Part shown: positions 1-8,795 of the stretch, piece after piece
Layout of the letters: each line of letters begins with the position of its first letter
Numbering within the stretch: the stretch's first letter is position 1
Made by a program: the position numbers and the translations under genes
NCBI GenBank assembly: GCA_964560145.1
Contig: CAZLKS010000007.1
Span: 1-34,541 of the forward strand
From: JAHFLF01 sp964560145
Lineage (GTDB): Bacteria; Patescibacteriota; Minisyncoccia; UBA6257; 1-14-0-10-44-23
DNA length: 34,541 nt
Direction of reading: 5' to 3'
Notes under the pieces: generated by a model
What the model saw: only the letters and a program-made list of their open reading frames with translations
Told to the model about the DNA's origin: nothing
Database searches by the model: none

Positions 1-576
<576 letters not shown>

Positions 577-776
577 TTTTTCTTTTCCTTAATGGAACTA
601 GAGAAAAGTCGACATAAGGCCTCAAAAACCTTTTGATTAGAATAACAGTGTTGGTCGTGGAGCTGTAAGTCACGACACTTTCCCCTACCGCAAGGTAGAA
701 GGATCGTATAATTGGGGCAACTACAAAGTTATCGTGTTGCATGGTTCTTCTTTCGCTTTTCATTTATTGATATTTA
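577..776 (+). ncRNA. Structured non-coding stretch after 16S (ITS or small RNA)
   Basis: About 200 bases without a credible gene lie between the 16S end and a strong terminator. Several hairpins can be drawn: CTTTTC...GAAAAG, GTCGTG...CACGAC, CTACC-GCAA-GGTAG with a GNRA-type loop, and GCAAC...GTTGC near the end. It could be the 16S trailer or a separate small RNA. It does not match what I know of tmRNA, RNase P RNA, SRP RNA or 5S rRNA. The assignment as RNA rests on these hairpins and the terminator only. Confidence 0.4.
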
Positions 777-804
777 GCAAAAACCGCCTTTTGGCGGTTT
801 TTGC
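777..804 (+). terminator. Intrinsic terminator after the 16S region
   Basis: A perfect 12-bp stem (GCAAAAACCGCC with GGCGGTTTTTGC) and a TTTT loop. The T-run on either strand makes it potentially bidirectional. It ends the 16S/ITS transcript and separates it from the receiver gene. Confidence 0.85.
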
Positions 805-853
805 ATTTATACTCTCACTCTTTTCTGCTATACTACCAAATAACTACCGCCTT

Positions 854-1237
854 ATGTCCGAACTGAAAAAAATACTCATTGCAGAAGACGACGAGTTCTT
901 ATCGTCTCTGCTTAAAAATCGACTACAGAGAGATGGCTTTGCTGTACAAATCGCCCGAACAGGCGAAGAAACAATGGCCGCCCTTAAAGCTATCCGACCA
1001 GATTTAGTGCTGCTTGATATTATTCTCCCCGGAAAACTTGGGTTCGAGATTCTGGAAGATGTTCAAAAAGATGCCAAACTCGTCAAGATTCCATTTATGG
1101 TCATGAGCAACCTTGGACAAGATGATGACATTCGCAAGGCGAAGGATTTAGGAGCACTGGAATACTTTGTAAAGTCACGTATCCTCATCGACGACCTCAT
1201 CAAGAAAATCTCTACCTTCCTAGGTTCTCAGTCCTAA
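854..1237 (+). CDS. Single-domain response regulator (CheY-like receiver)
   Basis: A 127-aa stand-alone phosphoacceptor (receiver) domain. The acidic pocket is in ILIAEDDEF near the N-terminus, the phosphorylated Asp in LVLLDIILPG, the conserved Ser/Thr in VMSNLG and the Lys in YFVKS. There is no output domain, so it probably acts by protein contact, as CheY- or PilG-like proteins do. Its position just before the type IV pilus genes suggests control of the pilus, but this is inference. The frame is open further upstream to 734, but that would run through the terminator, so I chose the ATG at 854. A TATACT hexamer lies at 829-834, implying a leader of about 13 nt. No Shine-Dalgarno is present. 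Confidence 0.9.
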   Translation: MSELKKILIAEDDEFLSSLLKNRLQRDGFAVQIARTGEETMAALKAIRPDLVLLDIILPGKLGFEILEDVQKDAKLVKIPFMVMSNLGQDDDIRKAKDLGALEYFVKSRILIDDLIKKISTFLGSQS

Positions 1238-1243
1238 TCCCTC

Positions 1244-1480
1244 CCCCGTTACGGTGAGCGAAAAGGATGCCATTCAGAGTTACGAACCCAATAGCTGAAG
1301 TGAAGATATGCCACCCTAGGTTACGGACCATTCGCTTGCGATGGGTCCGGTCCGTAACCTACGGGTGGCATATCCGAGCGATTACTCGCGATGGGCCCAG
1401 TCCGGGAAACTGGAATGGCATCCTAGAGCGAGCGCTTGCGATGGGCCCGGTCCGCACCACAGAGCGGCATCTCTGAGCGG
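1244..1480. repeat. Family D intergenic repeats: 50-bp direct repeats plus a large hairpin
   Basis: The motif GCGATGGGyCCrGTCCG begins at 1338, 1388 and 1438, an exact 50-bp period, and each unit ends near GAGCG. Overlapping the first unit is a 70-bp inverted repeat, 1305-1329 against 1349-1374, pairing over about 25 bp with one bulge (GATATGCCACCC / GGGTGGCATATC). A short open frame across it is an artefact of the repeats. The rest of the 399-bp gap up to 1636 holds one DnaA-box-like TTATCCACA at 1485-1493 and an AT-rich leader. Confidence 0.75.
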
Positions 1481-1528
1481 ATAGTTATCCACAATCCCTC
1501 TCAAAACCCAGAACAAGCGATTCGATGC

Positions 1529-1534
1529 TATACT
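1529..1534 (+). promoter_or_regulatory. Possible -10 of the major pilin
   Basis: TATACT about 100 nt before the pilin ATG. If used, the pilin mRNA has a long AT-rich leader, unlike the leaderless genes nearby. A closer alternative is TATTGT at 1621-1626. No good -35 is seen. Confidence 0.35.
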
Positions 1535-1636
1535 GGTTGGTAATAGAACACTAGCGTCCTTGGTCGATTAATACCGTGACGCCCAGAGTGTCTGTTTATA
1601 TCTTACAAAAAATCAAAAAATATTGTTAATAATACT

Positions 1637-2251
1637 ATGTCCACACAGAAGAAAGGATTTACATTAATTGAACTGCTCATCGTCATCGGTATTCTCGCCG
1701 TTTTGGCAACGGTCACTGTTTTGGTACTTAACCCAGCAGAACTCTTCCGTCAGGCTCGCGACTCACAACGTCTTTCTGACCTCGGCTCTGTTCGCGGTGC
1801 TATCTCCCTCTATCTCACCACCGCCTCGAGCCCGGTACTTGGCAGCAGCTTTACTTGCGGAACAAACTTTGGCTCTTCGGCTACTGGCGGAACTGCTTCG
1901 AGCAGCTTCAGCGGCGCGGCCACGAAGCTCGCAGCTAACGTAGCTCACCAAGGTATCTTCGCTGTCGATGGAACCGGCTGGGTTCCTGTCCCTCTCTCAA
2001 CAATGTCTGGTGGAGCCCCGCTCCCAACGCTTCCACGTGACCCGCGTAACACCTATGGTACAACCCCGCAAACGAACTTGGTTTACCAATACGCTTGCGA
2101 CACGAGCAACAACAACCTCTACTTCGAGCTCGTTTCAGGTATCGAGAGCACGCGCTACTCAAACGGCGGATCTGATGACGTTGTTTCAACTGATGGCGGT
2201 GTTAACCCGCACATCTACGAGACAGGCAACGCACCTGGCTTGAACCTCTAG
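1637..2251 (+). CDS. Type IV pilin / major prepilin-like protein
   Basis: A 204-aa prepilin. The short basic leader MSTQKKG is followed by FTLIELLIVIGILAVLA, the prepilin-peptidase site with the N-methylated Phe, Glu at +5 and the hydrophobic assembly helix. The rest is Gly/Ser/Thr-rich with two Cys that may form a disulfide (FTCGTNFG and YACDTSN). It lies upstream of pilB and pilC and is followed by its own strong terminator. That arrangement suits an abundant, separately transcribed major pilin. The start is the ATG directly before the leader; no Shine-Dalgarno is present. Confidence 0.9.
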   Translation: MSTQKKGFTLIELLIVIGILAVLATVTVLVLNPAELFRQARDSQRLSDLGSVRGAISLYLTTASSPVLGSSFTCGTNFGSSATGGTASSSFSGAATKLAANVAHQGIFAVDGTGWVPVPLSTMSGGAPLPTLPRDPRNTYGTTPQTNLVYQYACDTSNNNLYFELVSGIESTRYSNGGSDDVVSTDGGVNPHIYETGNAPGLNL

Positions 2252-2264
2252 TCTTCTCGAAATT

Positions 2265-2300
2265 AAACAAAAACTGCTCCATGTGGAGCAGTTTTTGTTT
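2265..2300 (+). terminator. Strong intrinsic terminator after the pilin
   Basis: A perfect 16-bp stem, AAACAAAAACTGCTCC against its complement, with an ATGT loop and a T-rich right arm. It isolates the pilin transcript from the downstream genes. Confidence 0.9.
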
Positions 2301-2337
2301 GGCTATCATGGTATTCTTACTAGCAAGGAGTTTACTT

Positions 2338-2925
2338 ATGCCACTACTACACTACATCGGACTAACCATACTCGCCCTCATCTTCGTCTTGCAACTTCGC
2401 CTACGTTCTCAACTCGAAAGATACGGCAAGCGAATCTATCAAATAGCGCTTCTTCTGGTGCTCATAACGCTATTCTATGAGCTTCGCTCCGATTTCATGG
2501 CGATTGTTACCGGTGATATCGGAATCCGTTATTATGGCCCACCCTACACCCCCCTATCCTCCTTCTTGTTTTCAGCCTGGTCGCGAATCCTCGCCCCCTA
2601 TGTCCTCTCAGCAACACTATCACTCATCACCCTCTGGGCAATTAATTCTGCAAAAAACTATCAAGATCGTTTCGAATCAGGCGAACCCTATATCATCGCA
2701 CTCGCGCTACTCTTTCTTCGCCACCCCTATTGGCTCATATATGCACTGATAGCACTCGGCGCTTATATCGCCTACTCGGCTATCATTGCTCGATTCCGCG
2801 GCATTAATCAGCGCATATCGTTTTACTACTACTGGTTGCCTTTTGCTATTCTCGTTCTCGCGCTTGTACCCCTACTGAAAAAATTGGCATTTGCCGCCCT
2901 CTTAGCATTCCCCAACCTGCGATAG
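2338..2925 (+). CDS. Integral membrane protein of unknown function
   Basis: A 195-aa protein with about five or six hydrophobic segments, including LLHYIGLTILALIFVL at the N-terminus, IALLLVLITLFY, LSATLSLITLW, LIYALIALGAYIAY and a C-terminal pair around LPFAILVLALVPLL. I do not recognise a family. It sits between the major pilin and pilB, so it may be a pilus-platform accessory, but nothing in the sequence proves this. The ATG at 2338 follows AAGGAG by 7 nt, one of the few SD-like contexts among the core genes. Upstream in-frame starts would fall in the terminator. Confidence 0.75.
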   Translation: MPLLHYIGLTILALIFVLQLRLRSQLERYGKRIYQIALLLVLITLFYELRSDFMAIVTGDIGIRYYGPPYTPLSSFLFSAWSRILAPYVLSATLSLITLWAINSAKNYQDRFESGEPYIIALALLFLRHPYWLIYALIALGAYIAYSAIIARFRGINQRISFYYYWLPFAILVLALVPLLKKLAFAALLAFPNLR

Positions 2926-2952
2926 GTTAAGAGGCATGGTATTATTGGAAGT

Positions 2953-4659
2953 ATGATTGAACTTCCATCCGAAAAGCTAAAATCGATTCTTATTGAAGAC
3001 GGTATCATTACTGCAGCTAAATTTGACGAATACCTCGCTATCTCTCGCCGCATGGGGCAAGGAATGGCGGCAATCCTTATCTCCAAGAACATAATGACCG
3101 ATGAGTACTATAAAAATGTACTCGCCACTTTTTATAATGTACCAATAGCAGTTCTCGAGCCCGCGAACATTGACGAAGCAACACTTCGGATGATTCCAGA
3201 AGATTATGCTCGCAACAAACGCGTAGTCATTTTTAAACGGGAGGCAAACGGCACCTTTGATGTAGCAATGGAAGATCCGAGCGACCTTGCAACCATCGAG
3301 TACCTAGAGACTAAGTTCCAGACGAAGGTTAATCCCTTTCTCGCCTCTGCTCCCGATTTAGCACGCATCTTTGCATTCTACGGCAAGCAGCAGGTCGAGG
3401 GTTTCCGACAAATCATTCAGGCAAACATTCAGGCTTCACTGCAGCTTTCGGGCAAAAAAGATTCCGAAGCAGCTGTCGAAGTTCCGATTATTACCATTAC
3501 CGACAACATCCTATCGTATGCAATGAGCCTCCGTGCTTCTGACGTGCACATCGAAGCAATGGAGCATGAAATCCTTATCCGCTACCGTATTGACGGCGTT
3601 TTACACGAAATCATTCGTATCCAAAAGGATATTCTTCCAGCCATTACCGCCCGCTTCAAGATTCTAGCGGGAATGAAACTTGACGAGCACATGTCGCCAC
3701 AAGACGGCCGCTTCCGCTACAAAGTAGCCGGTGAAAATATCGACATCCGTGTTTCTACGCTGCCAACCTTCTACGGCGAGAAAGTCGAAATGCGTTTACT
3801 CTCTGGAACTCGAGTTCTCTCTTTCGAAGAGCTTGGTATGTCGCCTGAAACAATCAAAACCGTTACCGAGAACGTCACCCGAAGCTACGGCATGGTACTT
3901 GTTACCGGCCCAACTGGTTCAGGTAAGAGCACGACGCTTTATTCAATCCTCAACCTTGTTAACAAACCGGAGGTTAACATTGTCACCGTTGAAGACCCAA
4001 TAGAATACGACATGACCTTCATTAACCAAACGCAGGTTAATGAGGACGCTGGTACAACTTTTGCGAGTGCCCTGCGCGCAATTCTGCGTCAAGATCCGAA
4101 CATCATCATGGTTGGTGAAATTCGAGACGAGGAAACAGCTGAAATCTCTGTTCAAGCAGCGTTAACCGGACACCTGCTCCTATCCTCACTCCACACAAAC
4201 GATGCCCCGACGGCAGTCCCCCGCTTGATGGACATGAAAATCGCACCGTTTCTAACTGCAGCAGTCCTCAACGTCGTACTTGCCCAAAGACTCGTACGTC
4301 GTATCTGCCTCGACTGCTTATCTTCATACAACACCCCTACCGATACTTTAAAAATTATCGAACAGCAATTTCGAGAGCTCGGTCTCCCCAAAGATACCCC
4401 CGTTCCGCGCACCGTCTTCCGCGGAAAAGGCTGCCCCGCATGTGGACACACCGGCTACAGAGGCCGTATGGGCATTTTTGAAGCCCTGAAGGTCACCGAA
4501 TCAATTCGACAAGTCATTATGTCACCGGAATTCAGCTTAGACACGCTGCGCAATAAAGCTCGTGCCGAAGGCATGAAGACGATGTTTGAAGATGGTCTAG
4601 CAAAAGCAAGCCAAGGCAAAACAACCATCGACGAGGTTCTGCGCGTCATCCGCGAATAG
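2953..4659 (+). CDS. pilB: Type IV pilus assembly ATPase PilB
   Basis: A 568-aa GspE/PilB ATPase that powers pilus extension at the inner face of the membrane. In order: an N-terminal MshEN-like region (about 1-150), the central domain with SDVHIE, Walker A GPTGSGKST (Lys325), Walker B and Asp box around IIMVGEIRDEETAEI, and the His box HLLLSSLHTND. A zinc-type Cys quartet follows in CLDC and CPACGHTGYRGR. Length is normal for the family. A TATTAT hexamer (2940-2945) ends 7 nt before the ATG, so the mRNA is probably leaderless. It is followed by the repeat array, then pilC. Confidence 0.95.
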   Translation: MIELPSEKLKSILIEDGIITAAKFDEYLAISRRMGQGMAAILISKNIMTDEYYKNVLATFYNVPIAVLEPANIDEATLRMIPEDYARNKRVVIFKREANGTFDVAMEDPSDLATIEYLETKFQTKVNPFLASAPDLARIFAFYGKQQVEGFRQIIQANIQASLQLSGKKDSEAAVEVPIITITDNILSYAMSLRASDVHIEAMEHEILIRYRIDGVLHEIIRIQKDILPAITARFKILAGMKLDEHMSPQDGRFRYKVAGENIDIRVSTLPTFYGEKVEMRLLSGTRVLSFEELGMSPETIKTVTENVTRSYGMVLVTGPTGSGKSTTLYSILNLVNKPEVNIVTVEDPIEYDMTFINQTQVNEDAGTTFASALRAILRQDPNIIMVGEIRDEETAEISVQAALTGHLLLSSLHTNDAPTAVPRLMDMKIAPFLTAAVLNVVLAQRLVRRICLDCLSSYNTPTDTLKIIEQQFRELGLPKDTPVPRTVFRGKGCPACGHTGYRGRMGIFEALKVTESIRQVIMSPEFSLDTLRNKARAEGMKTMFEDGLAKASQGKTTIDEVLRVIRE

Positions 4660-4667
4660 CCGAATTT

Positions 4668-5016
4668 GCTACGAAATACGAAAGTGTACGAAAGTACGAA
4701 TGGGAACAACCCAGTGGTATGTTCGTAAATTCGTACCGTTTCGTATTTCGTAGCATGACCCGGTGGTATGTTCGTAAATTCGTATACTTTCGTATTTCGT
4801 AGCATGATGTGGCGGCATGTTCGTAAATTCGTACCATTTCGTATTTCGTAGCGTGACCCGGTGGTATGTTCGTNNNNNNNNNNNNNNNNNNNNNNNNNNN
4901 NNNNNNNNNNNNNNNNNNNNNNNNNNNNNNNNNNNNNNNNNNNNNNNNNNNNNNNNNNNNNNNNNNNNNNNNNTGACCCGGTGGTATGTTCGTCCTTTTG
5001 TGTATTTCGTAGCATG
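4668..5016. repeat. Family A tandem array (49-bp unit) with scaffold gap
   Basis: Family A elements are palindromes bounded by GCTACGAAATACGAAA and TTTCGTATTTCGTAGC. Here the right arm has expanded: GTGGTATGTTCGT or close variants begin at 4714, 4763, 4812 and 4861, an exact 49-bp period, with another copy at 4981 after the gap. Exactly 100 N fill 4874-4973, a scaffold placeholder, so the true copy number is unknown. The 371-bp interval between pilB and pilC holds no gene, only the array and the pilC promoter. Confidence 0.85.
4874..4973. other. Assembly gap of 100 N
   Basis: One hundred undetermined bases inside the 49-bp tandem array. This is probably where the assembler collapsed or could not span the repeat. 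The length is not a measurement. Confidence 0.95.
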
Positions 5017-5017
5017 A

Positions 5018-5023
5018 TATACT
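5018..5023 (+). promoter_or_regulatory. -10 hexamer of pilC (leaderless)
   Basis: TATACT ends 7 nt before the pilC ATG, so transcription should begin at or next to the start codon. It directly abuts the family A array. Confidence 0.65.
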
Positions 5024-5030
5024 TATTTAC

Positions 5031-6242
5031 ATGAAGTTTCATTACGTAGCGAGCAATCAAAATGGTGCCCTGAGCGAGGGAAACGAAGATGCAGCTAGCA
5101 CCAGCGAGTTACTATCTCTACTTGCGAGCCGCGGACTCAAACCAATCTCTATTAAGCAGCTCAAAGGAAGCGATGCTATCACCTACTCTCGCGGCTTCCT
5201 CGGCCGGAAAATCACCGTCAGCGACAAGATTTTTTTGACAAAGTACCTATCCATCATGCTCAAAGTGGGCATCGATCTTTTCCAAGCAATTAACATTCTC
5301 CTTGCCGACTTCGAGAAATCAACGCTTCGCGCTCTCCTCGCTGAGATTCGAGACAACCTTGAACGTGGTCAACCCTTTTATGCAACTTTTGCCCATTATC
5401 CGCAGTTTTTCTCGCCGGTCTTCGTAAACCTAGTTAAGGCTGGCGAAGCGTCCGGCAATCTTGATAATGTTTTCAGTGAATTAACTGAAAACCTAGGTAA
5501 AGAGAAAGAACTTCGCAACAAAATCCGCGGAGCGCTTGTGTATCCGCTGATGCTTTTCGCAATGTCTATCGGCATTCTCCTCTTCTTGACCACTTTTGCA
5601 CTGCCGAAACTTGCGAATGTCTTTACTGGCGGCGGCTTTGAGCCACCGCTCTTTTCCCGCATGGTCTTTGGTGTCGGTCTTTTCATTAACGAGAACGTCT
5701 GGATTATTCTTGGAATTGCATTACTGCTCGGCATTGCTGCCTGGACATTCAGTCGCTCACTTACTGGTAAAAAATTCTTCTTTGCTTTGGCGCTCCATAC
5801 ACCGGTCATTAAGAAAGTCATCTACAACCTGGCAATCCAACGATTCGCAACAACCTTCGCCTCACTCCTGCGTGCTGGCGTACCCATCCTCGAAGCGCTT
5901 CGCATAACAGCAGACACCGTTGGACACCCGGGCATACAAGCCAGCATTCTCCGCATTGCCGACGAAGGCGTAGCCAAAGGACTCACGCTCGGCGAGGCCT
6001 TTCGCAAGGAGACAATCTTCCCTTTTGTCGTAACAAACCTCGTAGCCATCTCGGAAAAAGCTGGGCACCTTGATGAAATCCTCGAAACTCTCGGCAAATT
6101 CTACGAAGCAGAAATCGAATCGTCCATCAAAAGTGCAGTGGCATTTATTGAGCCAATTCTCTTGTTATTCATCGGAGCCGTTATTGGAACGATTGCACTC
6201 GCAATCATTGTCCCGGTTTATCAATTGGTTGGTGAACTATAA
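5031..6242 (+). CDS. pilC: Type IV pilus inner-membrane platform protein PilC
   Basis: A 403-aa PilC/GspF family protein, the membrane platform on which PilB acts. Two T2SSF domains are seen. The first runs from about residue 70 (FLTKYLSIMLKVGIDLFQAI) to the first membrane segment LMLFAMSIGILLFLTTF. The second starts around FATTFASLLRAGVPILEAL and ends in the C-terminal membrane helix LLLFIGAVIGTIALAIIVPVYQL. Length and architecture are typical. The only start consistent with the TATACT 7 nt upstream is the ATG at 5031. The next gene follows within 16 bases. Confidence 0.95.
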   Translation: MKFHYVASNQNGALSEGNEDAASTSELLSLLASRGLKPISIKQLKGSDAITYSRGFLGRKITVSDKIFLTKYLSIMLKVGIDLFQAINILLADFEKSTLRALLAEIRDNLERGQPFYATFAHYPQFFSPVFVNLVKAGEASGNLDNVFSELTENLGKEKELRNKIRGALVYPLMLFAMSIGILLFLTTFALPKLANVFTGGGFEPPLFSRMVFGVGLFINENVWIILGIALLLGIAAWTFSRSLTGKKFFFALALHTPVIKKVIYNLAIQRFATTFASLLRAGVPILEALRITADTVGHPGIQASILRIADEGVAKGLTLGEAFRKETIFPFVVTNLVAISEKAGHLDEILETLGKFYEAEIESSIKSAVAFIEPILLLFIGAVIGTIALAIIVPVYQLVGEL

Positions 6243-6257
6243 TCAAGATTGGCACCT

Positions 6258-6761
6258 ATGCCTCCACGTCATTCCGTTCAAAACGGCTTCACGCTTATCG
6301 AAGTCCTTATCGTCTTAGCTATCTCAATAGTCATTCTTGGCTTTGGTGCTATCTACTTAAACGGATTTCGCACTGGCGAACGCATCGAGAATGAGACAAA
6401 GCAAATCACCGCCCTACTCGAATCAGCACAAGAGAAATCACGTAGCCAGGAAAATGGTGCTCGTTGGGGTGTCTACGTAAACAATACTGCAGAAAGAGGC
6501 ACGTATTCCCTTTACCAAGTCGACGAGGCGACGCTCCTGGCTGGTGATACGGGTACTGAACCAGGAACCGTTTCAGTACGACGGACATTACCAGTCGACG
6601 TCTCCTTCACGACTCCAGCCGCACACGGAACAGCCAATATATTGTTCTCTCTTGGTACAGGCCTTCCCGTGACGAACACGAGTATCGAATTGTCGGCGCG
6701 TGGCACAAACGAAACAAGAGTTATCAGTATTGGTGCTAACGGACAAATTGAATATCAATAA
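6258..6761 (+). CDS. Prepilin-like protein (GspH/minor pseudopilin type)
   Basis: A 167-aa protein with leader MPPRHSVQNG then FTLIEVLIVLAISIVIL, the prepilin cleavage motif and assembly helix. The C-terminal domain is beta-rich and ends in INGQ-like ISIGANGQIEYQ, as in GspH/FimT minor pilins. It probably primes or caps the pilus. I chose the ATG at 6258 over a TTG three codons earlier. TATAAT at 6238-6243 gives a leader of about 8 nt. Confidence 0.85.
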   Translation: MPPRHSVQNGFTLIEVLIVLAISIVILGFGAIYLNGFRTGERIENETKQITALLESAQEKSRSQENGARWGVYVNNTAERGTYSLYQVDEATLLAGDTGTEPGTVSVRRTLPVDVSFTTPAAHGTANILFSLGTGLPVTNTSIELSARGTNETRVISIGANGQIEYQ

Positions 6762-6821
6762 AGCTCCGCACCTTCCCTGATTAGTATTTCTGACTGCCTT
6801 GCTGTGAGGTATACTATAAGC

Positions 6822-8339
6822 ATGCATTCTGATTCGCAACGCGGTCAATCGCTTATCGAACTCGTTATCGGCATTGGTATCGGCGTTCTTTTCATTACTG
6901 CCGCTGTTGGCATTATTACCGTTTCACTGCGTATTGATTTTCAAAACAAGTTCGCTCAAACCGCCGCAGAACTTAATCAGCAGCTTATTGAGCAAGTCGG
7001 AACATACGCAAATGCAGACTGGCACAACATCGACACTCGCCCGCTCTCGACTGCACTGCACCTCGCCACAACAACGCAGGGTTTTCTAGCAATCAACGTT
7101 GGCAGCTCGACCAAGGTTCTTGATGGCAACACTTACGATACCTCGTTCTCACTTGAAGCAACCTGTCGCGATTCTCAAGACTCATTCACCGATTGTTCGA
7201 GCGGAACGACTGACCCATCAACTTTTAAAGTAATTGTCGCGACACAGTGGCACCAAGGAGATACGCTACCCGAACTACAACTCGTCCATTACCTAACGCG
7301 TATTCGCGACCGCGTCTGGAATCAATCCGATTGGTCGTATGGCAGTTCTACATGGAACGGGTCCCCATTTGACGAAACAACCATGTATAAAGGATGGTTC
7401 CGGAACGCCACTAACACAGCATGGTCTGTTGCGAACGAACTCACCATCTTCGATATGAGCAAAAACCTGCAGAACACCGCATCGAATGGCATTGACGCAA
7501 CTCATCGCTATGCTTGGAACGACCTCTTTGGCTGGGCAGACTTTCGCATCACCAATACCGTGACCGTTGGTAATACGCTCACTGGCTACGCCCTTTCTAA
7601 TAACATCGGTCAAATTGCGCTCGACTGTGCCACCTCACCAAACGGAAATATCTGTTCTTCGGCAAACTTTAAAGTCAATCAGGACGCCACCGGCATACTC
7701 GATGGATATGCATGGAATGATGGAATTGGCTGGATAAGCTTCAACTGCAGCAATGGCAACACCTGCGCAACCGCCACCCCCTGCCCGACCACAAACCCAT
7801 CATGTGTTGGCGGCGGACAAGACTACAACGTTCGCATTGACGCACAGGGCAACTTCTTCGGCTGGGCATGGAATGATGTTATTGGCTGGATAAGCTTCAA
7901 CTGTGACCACAGCCAAGATTCAGTCCCCGGAACAAACTACTGCACAACAGGAGGAGATGGATCATCCGCGGATTACAAAGTTAAGACAGGCTCATCGCAG
8001 GTTTCTTGGGCACAGCTCGAATCAATCCCGTTTGATACGCAGCGTACTGGCGGTGCGGGATTCAACACCATCATGTGGCAGGGCTCAATGCCAAGCGACA
8101 CGCGCGTCTTATTCCAGATTGCTACGAGCGATAACGTAAGCGGGCCTTGGACATACATCGGACCAAACGGTACGAGCGGCAACGACTACTATCAAACCGC
8201 CCCCAATCTTCCCCTGCGTATCAATCGTTCTAATCACAACAACAAACGATATATGGCGTATCGTGTTATTCTTGAATCTGATCCAGCGCAATCAAGCGGC
8301 CCGACCATTAATAAAGTCATACTTAACTGGAGTCACTAG
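6822..8339 (+). CDS. Large prepilin-like protein with repeated aromatic W-N/GWISF motifs
   Basis: A 505-aa protein. The N-terminus MHSDSQRGQSLIELVIGIGIGVLF is a prepilin-type signal with Gln in place of Phe after the Gly. The central part carries three imperfect repeats: YAWNDLFGWADF, YAWNDGIGWISFNC and WAWNDVIGWISFNC, each followed by a Cys-containing loop. The C-terminal part resembles a beta-sandwich. I know this GWISF repeat as recurrent in exported proteins of Patescibacteria, but its function is unknown. It could be a pilus-tip adhesin. TATACT (6810-6815) ends 6 nt before the ATG, so it is probably leaderless. An upstream GTG at 6804 would lie inside that promoter. The stop codon abuts a family B repeat. 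Confidence 0.8.
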   Translation: MHSDSQRGQSLIELVIGIGIGVLFITAAVGIITVSLRIDFQNKFAQTAAELNQQLIEQVGTYANADWHNIDTRPLSTALHLATTTQGFLAINVGSSTKVLDGNTYDTSFSLEATCRDSQDSFTDCSSGTTDPSTFKVIVATQWHQGDTLPELQLVHYLTRIRDRVWNQSDWSYGSSTWNGSPFDETTMYKGWFRNATNTAWSVANELTIFDMSKNLQNTASNGIDATHRYAWNDLFGWADFRITNTVTVGNTLTGYALSNNIGQIALDCATSPNGNICSSANFKVNQDATGILDGYAWNDGIGWISFNCSNGNTCATATPCPTTNPSCVGGGQDYNVRIDAQGNFFGWAWNDVIGWISFNCDHSQDSVPGTNYCTTGGDGSSADYKVKTGSSQVSWAQLESIPFDTQRTGGAGFNTIMWQGSMPSDTRVLFQIATSDNVSGPWTYIGPNGTSGNDYYQTAPNLPLRINRSNHNNKRYMAYRVILESDPAQSSGPTINKVILNWSH

Positions 8340-8353
8340 AGTAATCGCGAATA

Positions 8354-8794
8354 ATGCATATGAATAATAATGCGAATAAAGGCATAGCTTCCCTACCGGC
8401 GATTCTGCTGATGGGTGCGATTATTGTCGAGATTGCGATTGCTAGCGTGTTCCTACTCACCTATCTGAATAACAGCGTTTATGGAACACGTCTAGCCAAC
8501 CAAGCATTCATCGCTGCGCGAACGGGAATCAATGACGGAGTCAGCCGTCTCATCCTCGACAAGAATCTTGATCGACAGAGCTACTCGATTACTACTGCTG
8601 GAGCAACCGCAGATGTCCTCATTTGCAAGGAGATATTCTTCTACTGCGACGGTAGCGAGACTATCAGCACTGGAAAGCATCAAATCGTTTCAACGGGACG
8701 CGCCCTCACCAGAAAGCATCGCGTTGTCGCGCTCATAACAGTCAGTAGCACCACTGGACTGGTAACCATCGACTCAATTAAAGATCAACCATAA
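8354..8794 (+). CDS. PilX-like prepilin
   Basis: A 146-aa protein. A short Asn-rich leader precedes KGIASLPAILLMGAIIVEIAIASVF, a single N-terminal hydrophobic helix, then ARTGINDGVSRLI, reminiscent of PilX/PilV minor pilins. Two Cys (LICKEIFFYCDG) may form a disulfide. The first codons lie in a half copy of repeat family B (GAGTAATCGCGAATAATGC...), so the start is uncertain: ATG at 8354 or 8360. It ends one base before the next ATG, implying translational coupling with pilMN. Confidence 0.75.
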   Translation: MHMNNNANKGIASLPAILLMGAIIVEIAIASVFLLTYLNNSVYGTRLANQAFIAARTGINDGVSRLILDKNLDRQSYSITTAGATADVLICKEIFFYCDGSETISTGKHQIVSTGRALTRKHRVVALITVSSTTGLVTIDSIKDQP

Positions 8795-8795
8795 T

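Noticed and set aside
577..776. tmRNA, RNase P RNA, SRP RNA, 5S rRNA or group I intron
   Set aside because: None of the signature motifs I know for these RNAs is present; only generic hairpins were found.
1267..1476. Open frame of 69 codons upstream of the pilin
   Set aside because: It runs entirely through the 50-bp repeats and the long hairpin; the peptide is an artefact of the repeats.
1485..1493. Perfect DnaA box TTATCCACA, possible origin
   Set aside because: Only one box, no cluster, no dnaA or AT-rich unwinding region beside it.
2326..2337. AAGGAG before the 195-aa membrane protein as proof of SD use by core genes
   Set aside because: It is an isolated case and the pattern does not recur at other core genes; chance is a fair explanation.
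4668..5016. Regular repeats resembling a CRISPR array
   Set aside because: The repeats are contiguous 49-bp units without unique spacers, and no cas genes are present.
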